NCBI GenBank assembly: GCA_038316385.1
Contig: JBBQAN010000012.1
Span: 27,298 to 91,297, forward strand
Source: SZAS-103 sp038316385
Lineage (GTDB): Bacteria > Pseudomonadota > Gammaproteobacteria > Xanthomonadales > Xanthomonadaceae
DNA length: 64,000 nt
Reading direction: 5' to 3'
The position numbers were made by a program, and so were the translations under genes. The first letter of the stretch is position 1, and each line of letters starts with the position of its first letter. Below, piece after piece: positions 49,547-57,498 of the stretch. Under the pieces are notes generated by a model that did not search any database, was not told the DNA's origin, and saw nothing but the letters and a program-made list of their open reading frames with translations.

Positions 49547-50893
49547 ATGCGTTCCCTGCCAGCGAAACTCGAAGAGCAATTGCAGCATCTGCAATGCAAG
49601 GCGTTCGCCTACTTCCAGCACGAAACCAATCCGCACAACGGACTGGTGCTGGACAAGACAGCATCTTCCTGGCCGGCGAGCATCGCGGCGACCGGACTTG
49701 CGCTGGCGTCGTATCCGGTCGCGATCGAGCGCGGGTTGATGGCGAAGGATCAGGCGATCCACCGCACGCTCGCAACCTTGCGGTTCTTCTGGAACAGCCC
49801 GCAAGGCGATCAGGCCGACGCCACCGGCCATCACGGTTTCTACTACCACTTCCTCGACATGCATACCGGTCGACGCGCGTGGGAATGCGAATTGTCCACC
49901 GTGGATACCGCGTTCCTGCTGGCCGGCATGCTCACCGCCGCACAATATTTTACCGAGGACACCGCCGATCAGCGCGAGATCCGCGAACTTGCGGACAACC
50001 TTTATCGGCGTGTGGATTGGCCGTGGGTACAGACCCCGGGACAGACCATCTGCCACGGCTGGAAACCCGAGTCCGGATTCCTGCCGTTTCATTGGGAGGG
50101 TTACGACGAAGCGCTGTTGTTGTACATCCTCGCACTCGGATCGCCGACCCATCCGCTGCCGGCGAGTGCGTACCGGGCGTGGTGTTCGACCTACGAGTGG
50201 AAGACCTGCTACGACATCGACTATCTGTACGCGGGACCGTTGTTCACCCATCAGTTGTCGCATGTGTGGATCGATTTTCGCGGCATCCAGGACGCTTTCA
50301 TGCGCGACAAAGGCATCGATTATTTCGAGAACAGCGGCCGCGCGGCGCATGTCCAGCAACGCTACGCGATCGACAACCCGCTTGGTTTCAACGGTTATTG
50401 CGGGCACTGCTGGGGCATCACCGCGAGCGATGGGCCCGGCCCGGCGAAAGCGATGGTCAACGGCGTCGAAGTCACGTTCTACGATTACGAAGGGCGGGGC
50501 GCGCCGTACGGGATCGACGACGGCACGCTGGCGCCGTGGGGTGTGGTCGCGTCCTTGCCGTTCGCGCCGGAGATCGTGGTGCCGGCGATCCATCACTACA
50601 TGCACAACCTGAAACTGCACGACAAACATGCGTACGGATTCAAGGCGACCTTCAACCAGACCCTCGACGAATCCTTCAACAAGTCCTTCAGCGGCGCTCA
50701 GCCAAGCAAGGACGGCTGGGTATCGCCGTTTCATTTCGGATTGAATATCGGTCCGATCCTGCTGATGATCGAAAACCATCGCACCGGCATGCTCTGGGAA
50801 CTGATGCGCGGCTGCCGTTACATTTCCGATGGCCTGCGCGTTGCCGGATTCGAGGGCGGCTGGCTGAACCATCCCGAGCCAGCCGAGTCGTAA
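49547..50893 (+). CDS. GH144-like beta-1,2-glucanase (glycoamylase-like domain)
   Basis: A 448-aa protein filled by the glycoamylase-like domain of endo-beta-1,2-glucanases. Recognisable stretches: LVLDKTASSWPASIAATGLALASYP, HHGFYYHFLDMHTGRRAWECELSTVDTAFLLAGML, then GYDEALLLYILALGSPTHPL, GPLFTHQLSHVWIDFRGIQD, and FNGYCGHCWGITASDGPGP with the late GPILLMIENHRTG. Unlike many GH144 enzymes it has no signal peptide, so it would act inside the cell like its GH94 neighbour. It is transcribed divergently from the GH94 gene across 150 bp and is followed at 63 bp by gnd. Substrate by family; not proven here. Confidence 0.82.
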   Translation: MRSLPAKLEEQLQHLQCKAFAYFQHETNPHNGLVLDKTASSWPASIAATGLALASYPVAIERGLMAKDQAIHRTLATLRFFWNSPQGDQADATGHHGFYYHFLDMHTGRRAWECELSTVDTAFLLAGMLTAAQYFTEDTADQREIRELADNLYRRVDWPWVQTPGQTICHGWKPESGFLPFHWEGYDEALLLYILALGSPTHPLPASAYRAWCSTYEWKTCYDIDYLYAGPLFTHQLSHVWIDFRGIQDAFMRDKGIDYFENSGRAAHVQQRYAIDNPLGFNGYCGHCWGITASDGPGPAKAMVNGVEVTFYDYEGRGAPYGIDDGTLAPWGVVASLPFAPEIVVPAIHHYMHNLKLHDKHAYGFKATFNQTLDESFNKSFSGAQPSKDGWVSPFHFGLNIGPILLMIENHRTGMLWELMRGCRYISDGLRVAGFEGGWLNHPEPAES

Positions 50894-50956
50894 TCCGGGC
50901 GTGTACGATAGAACCGCGCGCAGCAATCACAATAATTCACCACAAGGAGCAATACC

Positions 50957-51862
50957 ATGGATCTTGGAATGATCGGTCTCGGGCGCATGGGCGCCAACAT
51001 GACGCAACGGCTGGTGCGCGGCGGCCACCGCATGGTCGGCTTCGATCCGAAGCCTGAAGCGCGCAAGAGCATCGAGGCCAATGGTGCCGAATCGGCCGAT
51101 TCGCTGGAAGTGCTGGTGTCCAAGCTCGCCGCGCCACGCGCGGTCTGGATGATGGTGCCGGCCGGCGAGATCACCGACAACACGGTCACTGCGCTGCTTG
51201 CACTGCTAAAACCCGGCGACACCATCATCGACGGCGGCAACTCCAACTACAAGGACACCCTGCAACGCGCTGCGACTTGCGCCGGCAAGCAGATCCAGTA
51301 CGTCGATTCGGGCACCAGCGGCGGCGTGTGGGGGCTTGAGCAAGGCTACAGCATGATGGTCGGCGGCGATGCCGCGCTGGTCGAACGTCTGCGTCCGATC
51401 TTCGATACGCTTGCGCCGGCTGCGGATCAGGGCTGGGGCCGGGTCGGCCCGGTTGGCTCGGGTCACTTCACCAAGATGGTCCACAACGGCATCGAGTACG
51501 GCTTGATGCAAGCCTATGCCGAAGGTTTCTCGATCCTCGAACACAAAAAAGATTTTGCGCTCGACCTGCATCAGGTCGCCGAGATCTGGCGCTATGGCAG
51601 CGTGGTGCGTTCGTGGCTGCTGGATTTGACCAGCGATGCGCTCGGCAAGAATCCGACGATGAAGGGCATTGCGCCGTATGTGGTGGATTCCGGCGAAGGC
51701 CGCTGGACGATTCAAGAGGCGATCGATCTCGACGTGCCAGCCCCGGTCATCACGATTTCGCTGATGGAGCGCCTGCGTTCGCGCGATTCCGATTCGTTTG
51801 CAGACAAGCTGCTGGCATCGATGCGCAACGAGTTTGGCGGGCACGAAATCAAGAAAGAATAA
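50957..51862 (+). CDS. gnd: 6-phosphogluconate dehydrogenase, short (NAD-type) form
   Basis: Oxidative decarboxylation of 6-phosphogluconate to ribulose-5-phosphate. At 301 aa it is the short form, against about 470 in E. coli. Rossmann start MDLGMIGLGRMGANMTQRLV; substrate motifs DGGNSNYKDT and VDSGTSGGVWGLEQGYSMMVGG; catalytic Lys in GHFTKMVHNGIEYGLMQAYAEG. Strand beta2 ends in GFDPKPEA: the Asp where NADP enzymes have Asn-Arg/Thr suggests NAD preference. AAGGAG precedes the ATG. pgl follows by 10 bp. Confidence 0.95.
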   Translation: MDLGMIGLGRMGANMTQRLVRGGHRMVGFDPKPEARKSIEANGAESADSLEVLVSKLAAPRAVWMMVPAGEITDNTVTALLALLKPGDTIIDGGNSNYKDTLQRAATCAGKQIQYVDSGTSGGVWGLEQGYSMMVGGDAALVERLRPIFDTLAPAADQGWGRVGPVGSGHFTKMVHNGIEYGLMQAYAEGFSILEHKKDFALDLHQVAEIWRYGSVVRSWLLDLTSDALGKNPTMKGIAPYVVDSGEGRWTIQEAIDLDVPAPVITISLMERLRSRDSDSFADKLLASMRNEFGGHEIKKE

Positions 51863-51872
51863 GAGCGCGTCC

Positions 51873-52580
51873 GTGCTTCGCCCCGACGGTGACATCGTGC
51901 GCTGGCATCCGGTGGCTGATGCCGCGGCAATGCAACAGGCCGCGTGCCGCTGGGTTATCGACGCATCTGCGCATGCGATAGCCGAACGCGGGTATTTCAC
52001 GATCGTGCTTGCAGGCGGCAATACGCCGCGCGGCGTTTACGCGCTATTGCGCGATGCTGCGACTGACTGGTCGCGCTGGGATATCTGGTTTGGCGACGAG
52101 CGCTGCGCCCCGGTTGATGATCCAGATCGCAACAGCGTGATGGCGAGCGCTGCGTGGCTCGATCATGTTGCAATTCCGCACGATCGGTTGCACATCATCC
52201 CGGCAGAATGCGGTGCTGACGCCGCAGCACGTACGTATGCGGATGCACTGCATGATGTCGGCGCATTCGATCTGGTTCTGCTCGGGCTTGGTGAGGACGG
52301 CCACACCGCCAGCCTGTTTCCGGATCACGATTGGGGTACTGAGGCGAACGCGGCGGACGTGCTCGCGGTGTTCGAGGCACCCAAGCCGCCGCCGCAACGC
52401 GTTTCGCTCAGCGCGGCGCGCCTGAGCCGCGCGCGCGAAGTGTTGTTCCTCGTCGATGGGGAATCCAAGCGCGCTGCGATTGCGCTATGGCGTTCGGATG
52501 CCGATATTCCTGCGCGCGCGATCCGCCCGGATGCTGGCGTTGACGTCTTGATCCAAGCGTCGTTGCTGCAATTGGCGTGA
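51873..52580 (+). CDS. pgl: 6-phosphogluconolactonase
   Basis: Hydrolyses 6-phosphogluconolactone, the product of Zwf. A 235-aa NagB/SugarP-isomerase fold: FTIVLAGGNTPRGVYALLRD near residue 50, WDIWFGDERCAPVDDPDRNS, and the catalytic LGLGEDGHTASLFPDHD with the conserved His. Start is GTG at 51873, ten bases after the gnd stop; the frame is open into gnd, but this start gives the normal N-terminus. Second gene of a gnd-pgl unit; the other pathway genes are on the opposite strand 1 kb away. Confidence 0.94.
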   Translation: MLRPDGDIVRWHPVADAAAMQQAACRWVIDASAHAIAERGYFTIVLAGGNTPRGVYALLRDAATDWSRWDIWFGDERCAPVDDPDRNSVMASAAWLDHVAIPHDRLHIIPAECGADAAARTYADALHDVGAFDLVLLGLGEDGHTASLFPDHDWGTEANAADVLAVFEAPKPPPQRVSLSAARLSRAREVLFLVDGESKRAAIALWRSDADIPARAIRPDAGVDVLIQASLLQLA

Positions 52581-52688
52581 TGGACCGCGTGTGCGGACGC
52601 GGCGCGCGTTTCCGCATGCGTCGAGTGCACGCCTTAAGTACTGCTAGCGTCTGCCACGGCAACCTCTGAGCAGAAACATATCTCTGCT

Positions 52689-53162
52689 TCAGGGCGAAGT
52701 GCGATGCGTGCGTCTCGGCGCGAGTATTTTTCCGCTGCGCGCCACGCAATCGGATTCGGTGATGCGAACCGTGCGCCGCGCGGTCGCATAACGCGCCTTC
52801 TCGCCAAGTTGTCGCGTCTGTCGCGGTAGCTGACAACGCACGATTCTGCTGTCATCGCTGCCTACAACGGGCACATGCGGAACTGCCATCGGTTGACTCG
52901 CATGTTCATCGACGGTGTATTCGCCGCCGCGTTCGCGGCAGTCGGCAGGCGTGGTCTGCACCGGCTGTCGCGCACCCATCGTCGTCTGCCCCGCGATGCG
53001 ATGGATTTGTCCAGGCAACATGCATTCCACCGTTTGTCCGAGATCTGCATCCGCCGCGCGCGCAACCTGCGGCAGCGTTATCGCGGCTGCCATCGACAGC
53101 GTTGCAATGACTAGCACCAAACGAACAGGAAAGGACGAGCGCCGCAGCGTGGGTACGTTCAT
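52689..53162 (-). CDS. Secreted protein with two C-LPxQ/DC repeats
   Basis: A 157-aa precursor with a signal peptide (FPVRLVLVIATLSMAAAITL, cut near ARAAD). The mature part holds two tandem units of roughly 40-60 residues: CMLPGQIHRIAGQTTMGARQ ending TPADCRERGGEYTV, and CQLPRQTRQLGEKARYATAR ending TESDCVARSGKIL. Each has a Cys pair that could form a disulfide. I have seen similar proteins in Xanthomonadales, always without a function. GGAA lies before ATG 53162. It stands alone on the minus strand between pgl and a small membrane protein gene. Confidence 0.7.
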   Translation of the reverse strand: MNVPTLRRSSFPVRLVLVIATLSMAAAITLPQVARAADADLGQTVECMLPGQIHRIAGQTTMGARQPVQTTPADCRERGGEYTVDEHASQPMAVPHVPVVGSDDSRIVRCQLPRQTRQLGEKARYATARRTVRITESDCVARSGKILAPRRTHRTSP

Positions 53163-53366
53163 GGCGATGGATTCCAGTTAGGCCAATGGAGTTGCGAACA
53201 TGAGCAGCATAGACCTGAAAAGGGTCGGTGCGCACCGGACGCGACCTCTGCTGGTAATCCTGCTTTTGCGGGTACAAATTGGCGTGCATGCAACGCTATC
53301 CCCATACGCGTCGCGGCATGGCAAAATCGTCGCTTACTCGCCTCGATAGCCTGCATCGCCCCGACC

Positions 53367-53714
53367 ATGTACGAAACCCGCCTGCATCCGTTACTTCCGC
53401 TGCCGCAGTTCCTGCGTCGGCTCATGCTGCATGCGCTGGCGGCGCTGGGCATGTTGCTCGGGTCGCTGGCACTGGGCATGCTTGGCTATGGCTATTTCGA
53501 ACACCTGCCGTGGCGCGACGGTTTCCTGAATTCTGCAATGCTGCTTGGCGGCATGGGCCCGGTCGATGCGCCGCACACGGATGGCGGCAAGGTGTTCGCT
53601 GGTCTGTACGCGATGTACGCAGGCTTGGTCTTCATCATCGCGGTCAGCGTCGCGTTGGCACCGATCGTGCACCGGCTCATGCACAAGTTCCATTGGGGTC
53701 AGAAGATCGATTGA
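53367..53714 (+). CDS. Small membrane protein
   Basis: A 115-aa protein with two long hydrophobic helices (LMLHALAALGMLLGSLALGMLG and LYAMYAGLVFIIAVSVALAPIV) joined by a loop with FLNSAMLLGGMGPVDAPHTDGGK. It ends in a basic His-containing tail (VHRLMHKFHWGQKID). The GGMGP loop between two helices recalls pore-loop proteins, but I cannot assign a family. It converges on tkt with 22 bp between the stops. No clear ribosome-binding site. Confidence 0.75.
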   Translation: MYETRLHPLLPLPQFLRRLMLHALAALGMLLGSLALGMLGYGYFEHLPWRDGFLNSAMLLGGMGPVDAPHTDGGKVFAGLYAMYAGLVFIIAVSVALAPIVHRLMHKFHWGQKID

Positions 53715-53736
53715 CCCGGGCGAACTGTTCCGACGT

Positions 53737-55782
53737 TCAGCGTCGCAACGCCAGCGCGCGCTTGCAGACGTCGTCCACGGTGAAACCGTATTCGCGCAGC
53801 AGGACTTCGGCCGGAGCGGATGCGCCGAAACGATCGACGCCGATGACATCGCCCGCATCGCCGACGTAGCGATACCATCCCTGCGTGCTGCCGGCTTCAA
53901 CCGCTAGACGCGCGTGCACATTTGGCGGCAACACGGTTTCGCGATACTCCGACGGCTGCGCATCGAACAGATCCCAGCTCGGCATCGAGACGCAACGCAC
54001 GGCGATGCCCTGCCCGCGCAGACGTTCGGCTGCCGCCACGATCAGGCCGACCTCCGAGCCGCTGGCGATCAGGATCAAATCTGGCTTGCCATCGGGCGCA
54101 TCGCTCAGCACGTATGCGCCGCGACGCAAACCGTCGGCAGCAGCGAAGCGTGTGCGATCCAGCGTTGGCACGTCCTGCCGAGTCAACACCAGAAGAACCG
54201 GACGTTCGCGGGTTTCCAGCGCGACCCGCCACGCGACTGCAGTTTCGTTCGCGTCGCCAGGGCGGATGACGCTGAGGTCGGGAATTGCGCGCAGGCTGGC
54301 GAGTTGTTCGATCGGCTGATGGGTCGGTCCGTCTTCGCCGAGCGCGATGCTGTCGTGGGTGAATACGTGGATGACGTGCAGTTTCGACAACGCAGCCAAG
54401 CGGATTGCCGGACGCAAGTAGTCGGAAAAGATCAGGAACGTTGCACCGTACGGAATGCATCCGCCATGCGCTGCCATGCCGTTGCAGATCGCGCCCATCG
54501 CGTGTTCGCGCACGCCGAAATGCAGATTGCGGCCGGCGTAACTCCAGCCGCCGCCGTCCGATCCCTGAGTGTCCTCACCAAGCGTGACCGACGGATTGAA
54601 ATCGCCGAGACCCTTGAGCGCGGTCTTGGTGGATGGATCCAGATCGGCCGAACCTCCGGTCACGGCCGGAAATTTCGGCGCGATTGCAGACAGGATCTTG
54701 CCGCCGGCCGCACGCGTGGCCATGCCCTTTGCGTCGGCTGGAAACACCGGGATCTCCGCATCCCAGCCGGGTGGCAATTCACCGCTGAGGCTGCGCTGCA
54801 ATTCAGCAGCGAGATCGGGAAACGCCTGCGTGTATGACTGCATGCGCGCATTCCACGCAGCTTCCTCCTGCGCTCCACGGGTCACCGCTGCACGCATGTG
54901 CGCAAGAGCGACATCGGGAATCAGGAATGGCGGTTCGGTCGGCCAGCCGAGGTATTCCTTCGTCAATTTTACGTCCTCTGTACCGAGCGGCGAGCCGTGC
55001 GCTTCGAAACTGTCGTGCTTCGGCGATCCATAACCGATGTGCGTGCGCACCAGGATCAGCGATGGCCGCGCGGTTTCGGCGCGCGCCGCCTGCAACGCGG
55101 CATCGATCGCCGCAACATCGTTGCCGTCGGCGACGAAATGCGTGTGCCAGCCATAAGCCTCGAAGCGCGCCGCGCGATTTTCCGAAAACGTGATGTCGGT
55201 GCCAGCGGACAAGGTGACGAAATTATCGTCGTACAGGCAGATCAACTTGCCAAGCTTGAGGTGCCCGGCCAGCGATGCGGCTTCGGAAGCGACGCCTTCC
55301 ATCAGGTCGCCGTCGCTGACGAGCGCATAGGTGTGGTGATCGACGATCGCATGATCGGGGCGGTTGTAGCGCGCGGCAAGCTGCGCTTCGGCTATCGCCA
55401 TGCCGACTGCATTCGCGAAGCCCTGCCCCAGCGGCCCGGTGGTGACTTCGACGCCCGGCGTGTGCCCGCGTTCGGGATGGCCCGGCGCTTTGCTGCCCCA
55501 CTGGCGAAACTGTTTGATGTCGTCCAGCGACAGATCGTAGCCGGTCATGTGCAGCAGACTGTAGAGCAGCGCCGAGCCATGTCCGGCTGACAGCACGAAG
55601 CGGTCGCGATTGGTCCATGCCGGATTGCGCGGGTTGTACCTCAGCGACCTCATCCACAATGCATAGGCCATCGGCGCGGCGCCGAGCGGCAGCCCCGGAT
55701 GCCCGCTGTTTGCTTTCTGCACCATGTCCACCGAGAGAAAGCGCAGGGTATCGATGCATTGCTGGTCGAGTTGGTCGGACAT
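53737..55782 (-). CDS. tkt: Transketolase
   Basis: Thiamin-diphosphate enzyme of the non-oxidative pentose phosphate pathway moving two-carbon units. At 681 aa, N-terminal MVQKANSGHPGLPLGAAPMA; ThDP motif SDGDLMEGVASEAASLAGHLKLGKLICLYDDN (GDG...N pattern); His sites in GHGSALLYSLLHMTGYDL; pyrimidine domain HFGVREHAMGAICNGMA and FTHDSIALGEDGPTHQPIEQL. AGGAGG stands seven bases before the ATG. Last gene of zwf-HAD-tal-pgi-pgm-tkt, 60 bp after pgm. Confidence 0.97.
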   Translation of the reverse strand: MSDQLDQQCIDTLRFLSVDMVQKANSGHPGLPLGAAPMAYALWMRSLRYNPRNPAWTNRDRFVLSAGHGSALLYSLLHMTGYDLSLDDIKQFRQWGSKAPGHPERGHTPGVEVTTGPLGQGFANAVGMAIAEAQLAARYNRPDHAIVDHHTYALVSDGDLMEGVASEAASLAGHLKLGKLICLYDDNFVTLSAGTDITFSENRAARFEAYGWHTHFVADGNDVAAIDAALQAARAETARPSLILVRTHIGYGSPKHDSFEAHGSPLGTEDVKLTKEYLGWPTEPPFLIPDVALAHMRAAVTRGAQEEAAWNARMQSYTQAFPDLAAELQRSLSGELPPGWDAEIPVFPADAKGMATRAAGGKILSAIAPKFPAVTGGSADLDPSTKTALKGLGDFNPSVTLGEDTQGSDGGGWSYAGRNLHFGVREHAMGAICNGMAAHGGCIPYGATFLIFSDYLRPAIRLAALSKLHVIHVFTHDSIALGEDGPTHQPIEQLASLRAIPDLSVIRPGDANETAVAWRVALETRERPVLLVLTRQDVPTLDRTRFAAADGLRRGAYVLSDAPDGKPDLILIASGSEVGLIVAAAERLRGQGIAVRCVSMPSWDLFDAQPSEYRETVLPPNVHARLAVEAGSTQGWYRYVGDAGDVIGVDRFGASAPAEVLLREYGFTVDDVCKRALALRR

Positions 55783-55842
55783 GATTGCCTCCTGGGCGTG
55801 TCGTACCTGCTGTTTTAATCCGTCGACAACGCGGCTCTGGTT

Positions 55843-57498
55843 TTATGCGGGTTTGTGCAGCGCTGCGTCGACGATGTGTTGGGCTTCGTCGAGTATTTTT
55901 TTCAGGTGATCTTCGTCGCGGAAACTTTCCGCGTAGATCTTGTAGATGTCCTCGGTGCCCGACGGTCGCGCAGCGAACCAGCCGTTCTTCGTGGTGACCT
56001 TGATGCCGCCGATTGGTGCATCGTTGCCAGGCGCCTTGTCGATCACGCCTTCGATGGAGTCACCTGCGAGTTCGGTTTGCGTGATTTGCTTCGGCGTGAG
56101 TTTGCCCAGGGTTTGGCGCTGAGCTGCGTTCGCTTTTGCCTGCAGGCGATCGGCGACGATCGCGCCGAATTCCTTGCAAAGATCTTCATACAATACGCCG
56201 GGGTCGCGTCCGCCGTGCGCGGTGATCTCGGCCGACAACAATGCGGGCACGATGCCGTCCTTGTCGGTCGTCCATACGCTGCCGTCGCGGCGCAGGAATG
56301 CTGCGCCCGCGCTTTCCTCACCGCCAAAGCCGAGTTTGCCGTCGAACAGTCCATCGACGAACCACTTGAAACCCACCGGCACCTCGAACAGTTTGCGGCC
56401 AAGCCTTGCCGTCACGCGATCGATCATCGTGCTGCTGACCACGGTTTTGCCGACTGCAGCGGTCTTGCTCCATTGCGGCCGATGCTGGAACAGATAATCG
56501 ATCGCGACGCTGAGGTAATGGTTCGGCGGCAGCAATCCCTTGCTGCGGGTCACGATGCCGTGGCGGTCGTGATCGGTGTCGCAGGCGAATGCGATGTCGT
56601 ACTTGTCCTTTAGCCCGATCAGGCGCTGCATCGCATAACTCGACGACGGATCCATGCGGATCTTGCCGTCCCAGTCCAGGGTCATGAATCCGAATTGCGG
56701 ATCGACTTCCTCGCTGACCACGGTGAGATCGATCCGGTAATGTTCGGCAATGCGCGCCCAGTAATGCACGCCCGCGCCACCAAGCGGATCGACGCCCATG
56801 CGGATGCCGGATGTGCGGATCGCATCGAAATCCAGGATGTTGTCGAGATCGGCGACATACGCCGTGAGAAAATCGTGTTCCCGCGTTGTGGCTTGTTTGC
56901 GCGCCTGCGCAAACGCGGTGCGCTGGACGCCTTGCAATCCCGCTTCGAGCAATGCATTCGCACGATTTTGGATCCAGCCGGTCACATCGGTGTCGGCCGG
57001 GCCGCCATTGGGCGTGTTGTATTTGAAGCCACCGTTGTCCGGCGGGTTGTGCGACGGCGTGACCACGATGCCATCGGCCAATCCGTCCTTGCGGCCACGG
57101 TTATGGACGAGAATCGCATGCGAGACCGCCGGCGTCGGCGTGAATTCCCCGCCGGTTGCGATGCGCGCCTCGATGTCGTTTGCGGCCAGCACTTCCAACG
57201 CGCTCTCGAACGCAGGCGCCGACAGCGCATGGGTGTCTATGCCGATGAACAAGGGGCCGTCGATACCTTTGCTCTTGCGGTATTCACAGACCGCCTGGCT
57301 AATCGCGAGGATATGATTCTCGTTGAAACTGCCGTCGAACGACGAACCGCGATGCCCTGATGTTCCGAATGCAACGCGTTGCGCCGGGTTCTTCGGATCG
57401 GGTTTGACGTCGTAATACGCAGCGATCAGCTTGTCGACATCGACCAGTTGCGCCGCCGTGGCGGGTTTGCCTGCGAGCGGGCTGATTTTCTGGCTCAT
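55843..57498 (-). CDS. pgm: Phosphoglucomutase (alpha-D-glucose-1-phosphate)
   Basis: Interconverts glucose-1-phosphate and glucose-6-phosphate. At 551 aa it matches E. coli Pgm (546). AFGTSGHRGSSFDGSFNENHIL near residue 45; phosphoserine loop VVTPSHNPPDNGGFKYN near 145; metal loop FACDTDHDRHGIV near 300; sugar loop GFGGEESAGAAFLRRDG; phosphate loop ARPSGTEDIYKIYAESF near the end. ATG 57498 overlaps the pgi stop (TGATG), so translation is coupled. Its place among pentose-pathway genes and near a GH94 phosphorylase suggests that glucose-1-phosphate feeds in here. Confidence 0.97.
   Translation of the reverse strand: MSQKISPLAGKPATAAQLVDVDKLIAAYYDVKPDPKNPAQRVAFGTSGHRGSSFDGSFNENHILAISQAVCEYRKSKGIDGPLFIGIDTHALSAPAFESALEVLAANDIEARIATGGEFTPTPAVSHAILVHNRGRKDGLADGIVVTPSHNPPDNGGFKYNTPNGGPADTDVTGWIQNRANALLEAGLQGVQRTAFAQARKQATTREHDFLTAYVADLDNILDFDAIRTSGIRMGVDPLGGAGVHYWARIAEHYRIDLTVVSEEVDPQFGFMTLDWDGKIRMDPSSSYAMQRLIGLKDKYDIAFACDTDHDRHGIVTRSKGLLPPNHYLSVAIDYLFQHRPQWSKTAAVGKTVVSSTMIDRVTARLGRKLFEVPVGFKWFVDGLFDGKLGFGGEESAGAAFLRRDGSVWTTDKDGIVPALLSAEITAHGGRDPGVLYEDLCKEFGAIVADRLQAKANAAQRQTLGKLTPKQITQTELAGDSIEGVIDKAPGNDAPIGGIKVTTKNGWFAARPSGTEDIYKIYAESFRDEDHLKKILDEAQHIVDAALHKPA

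Noticed and set aside
52582..52605. Hairpin CCGCGT/ACGCGG after pgl as a terminator
   Set aside because: Short stem, long loop and no T-tract.
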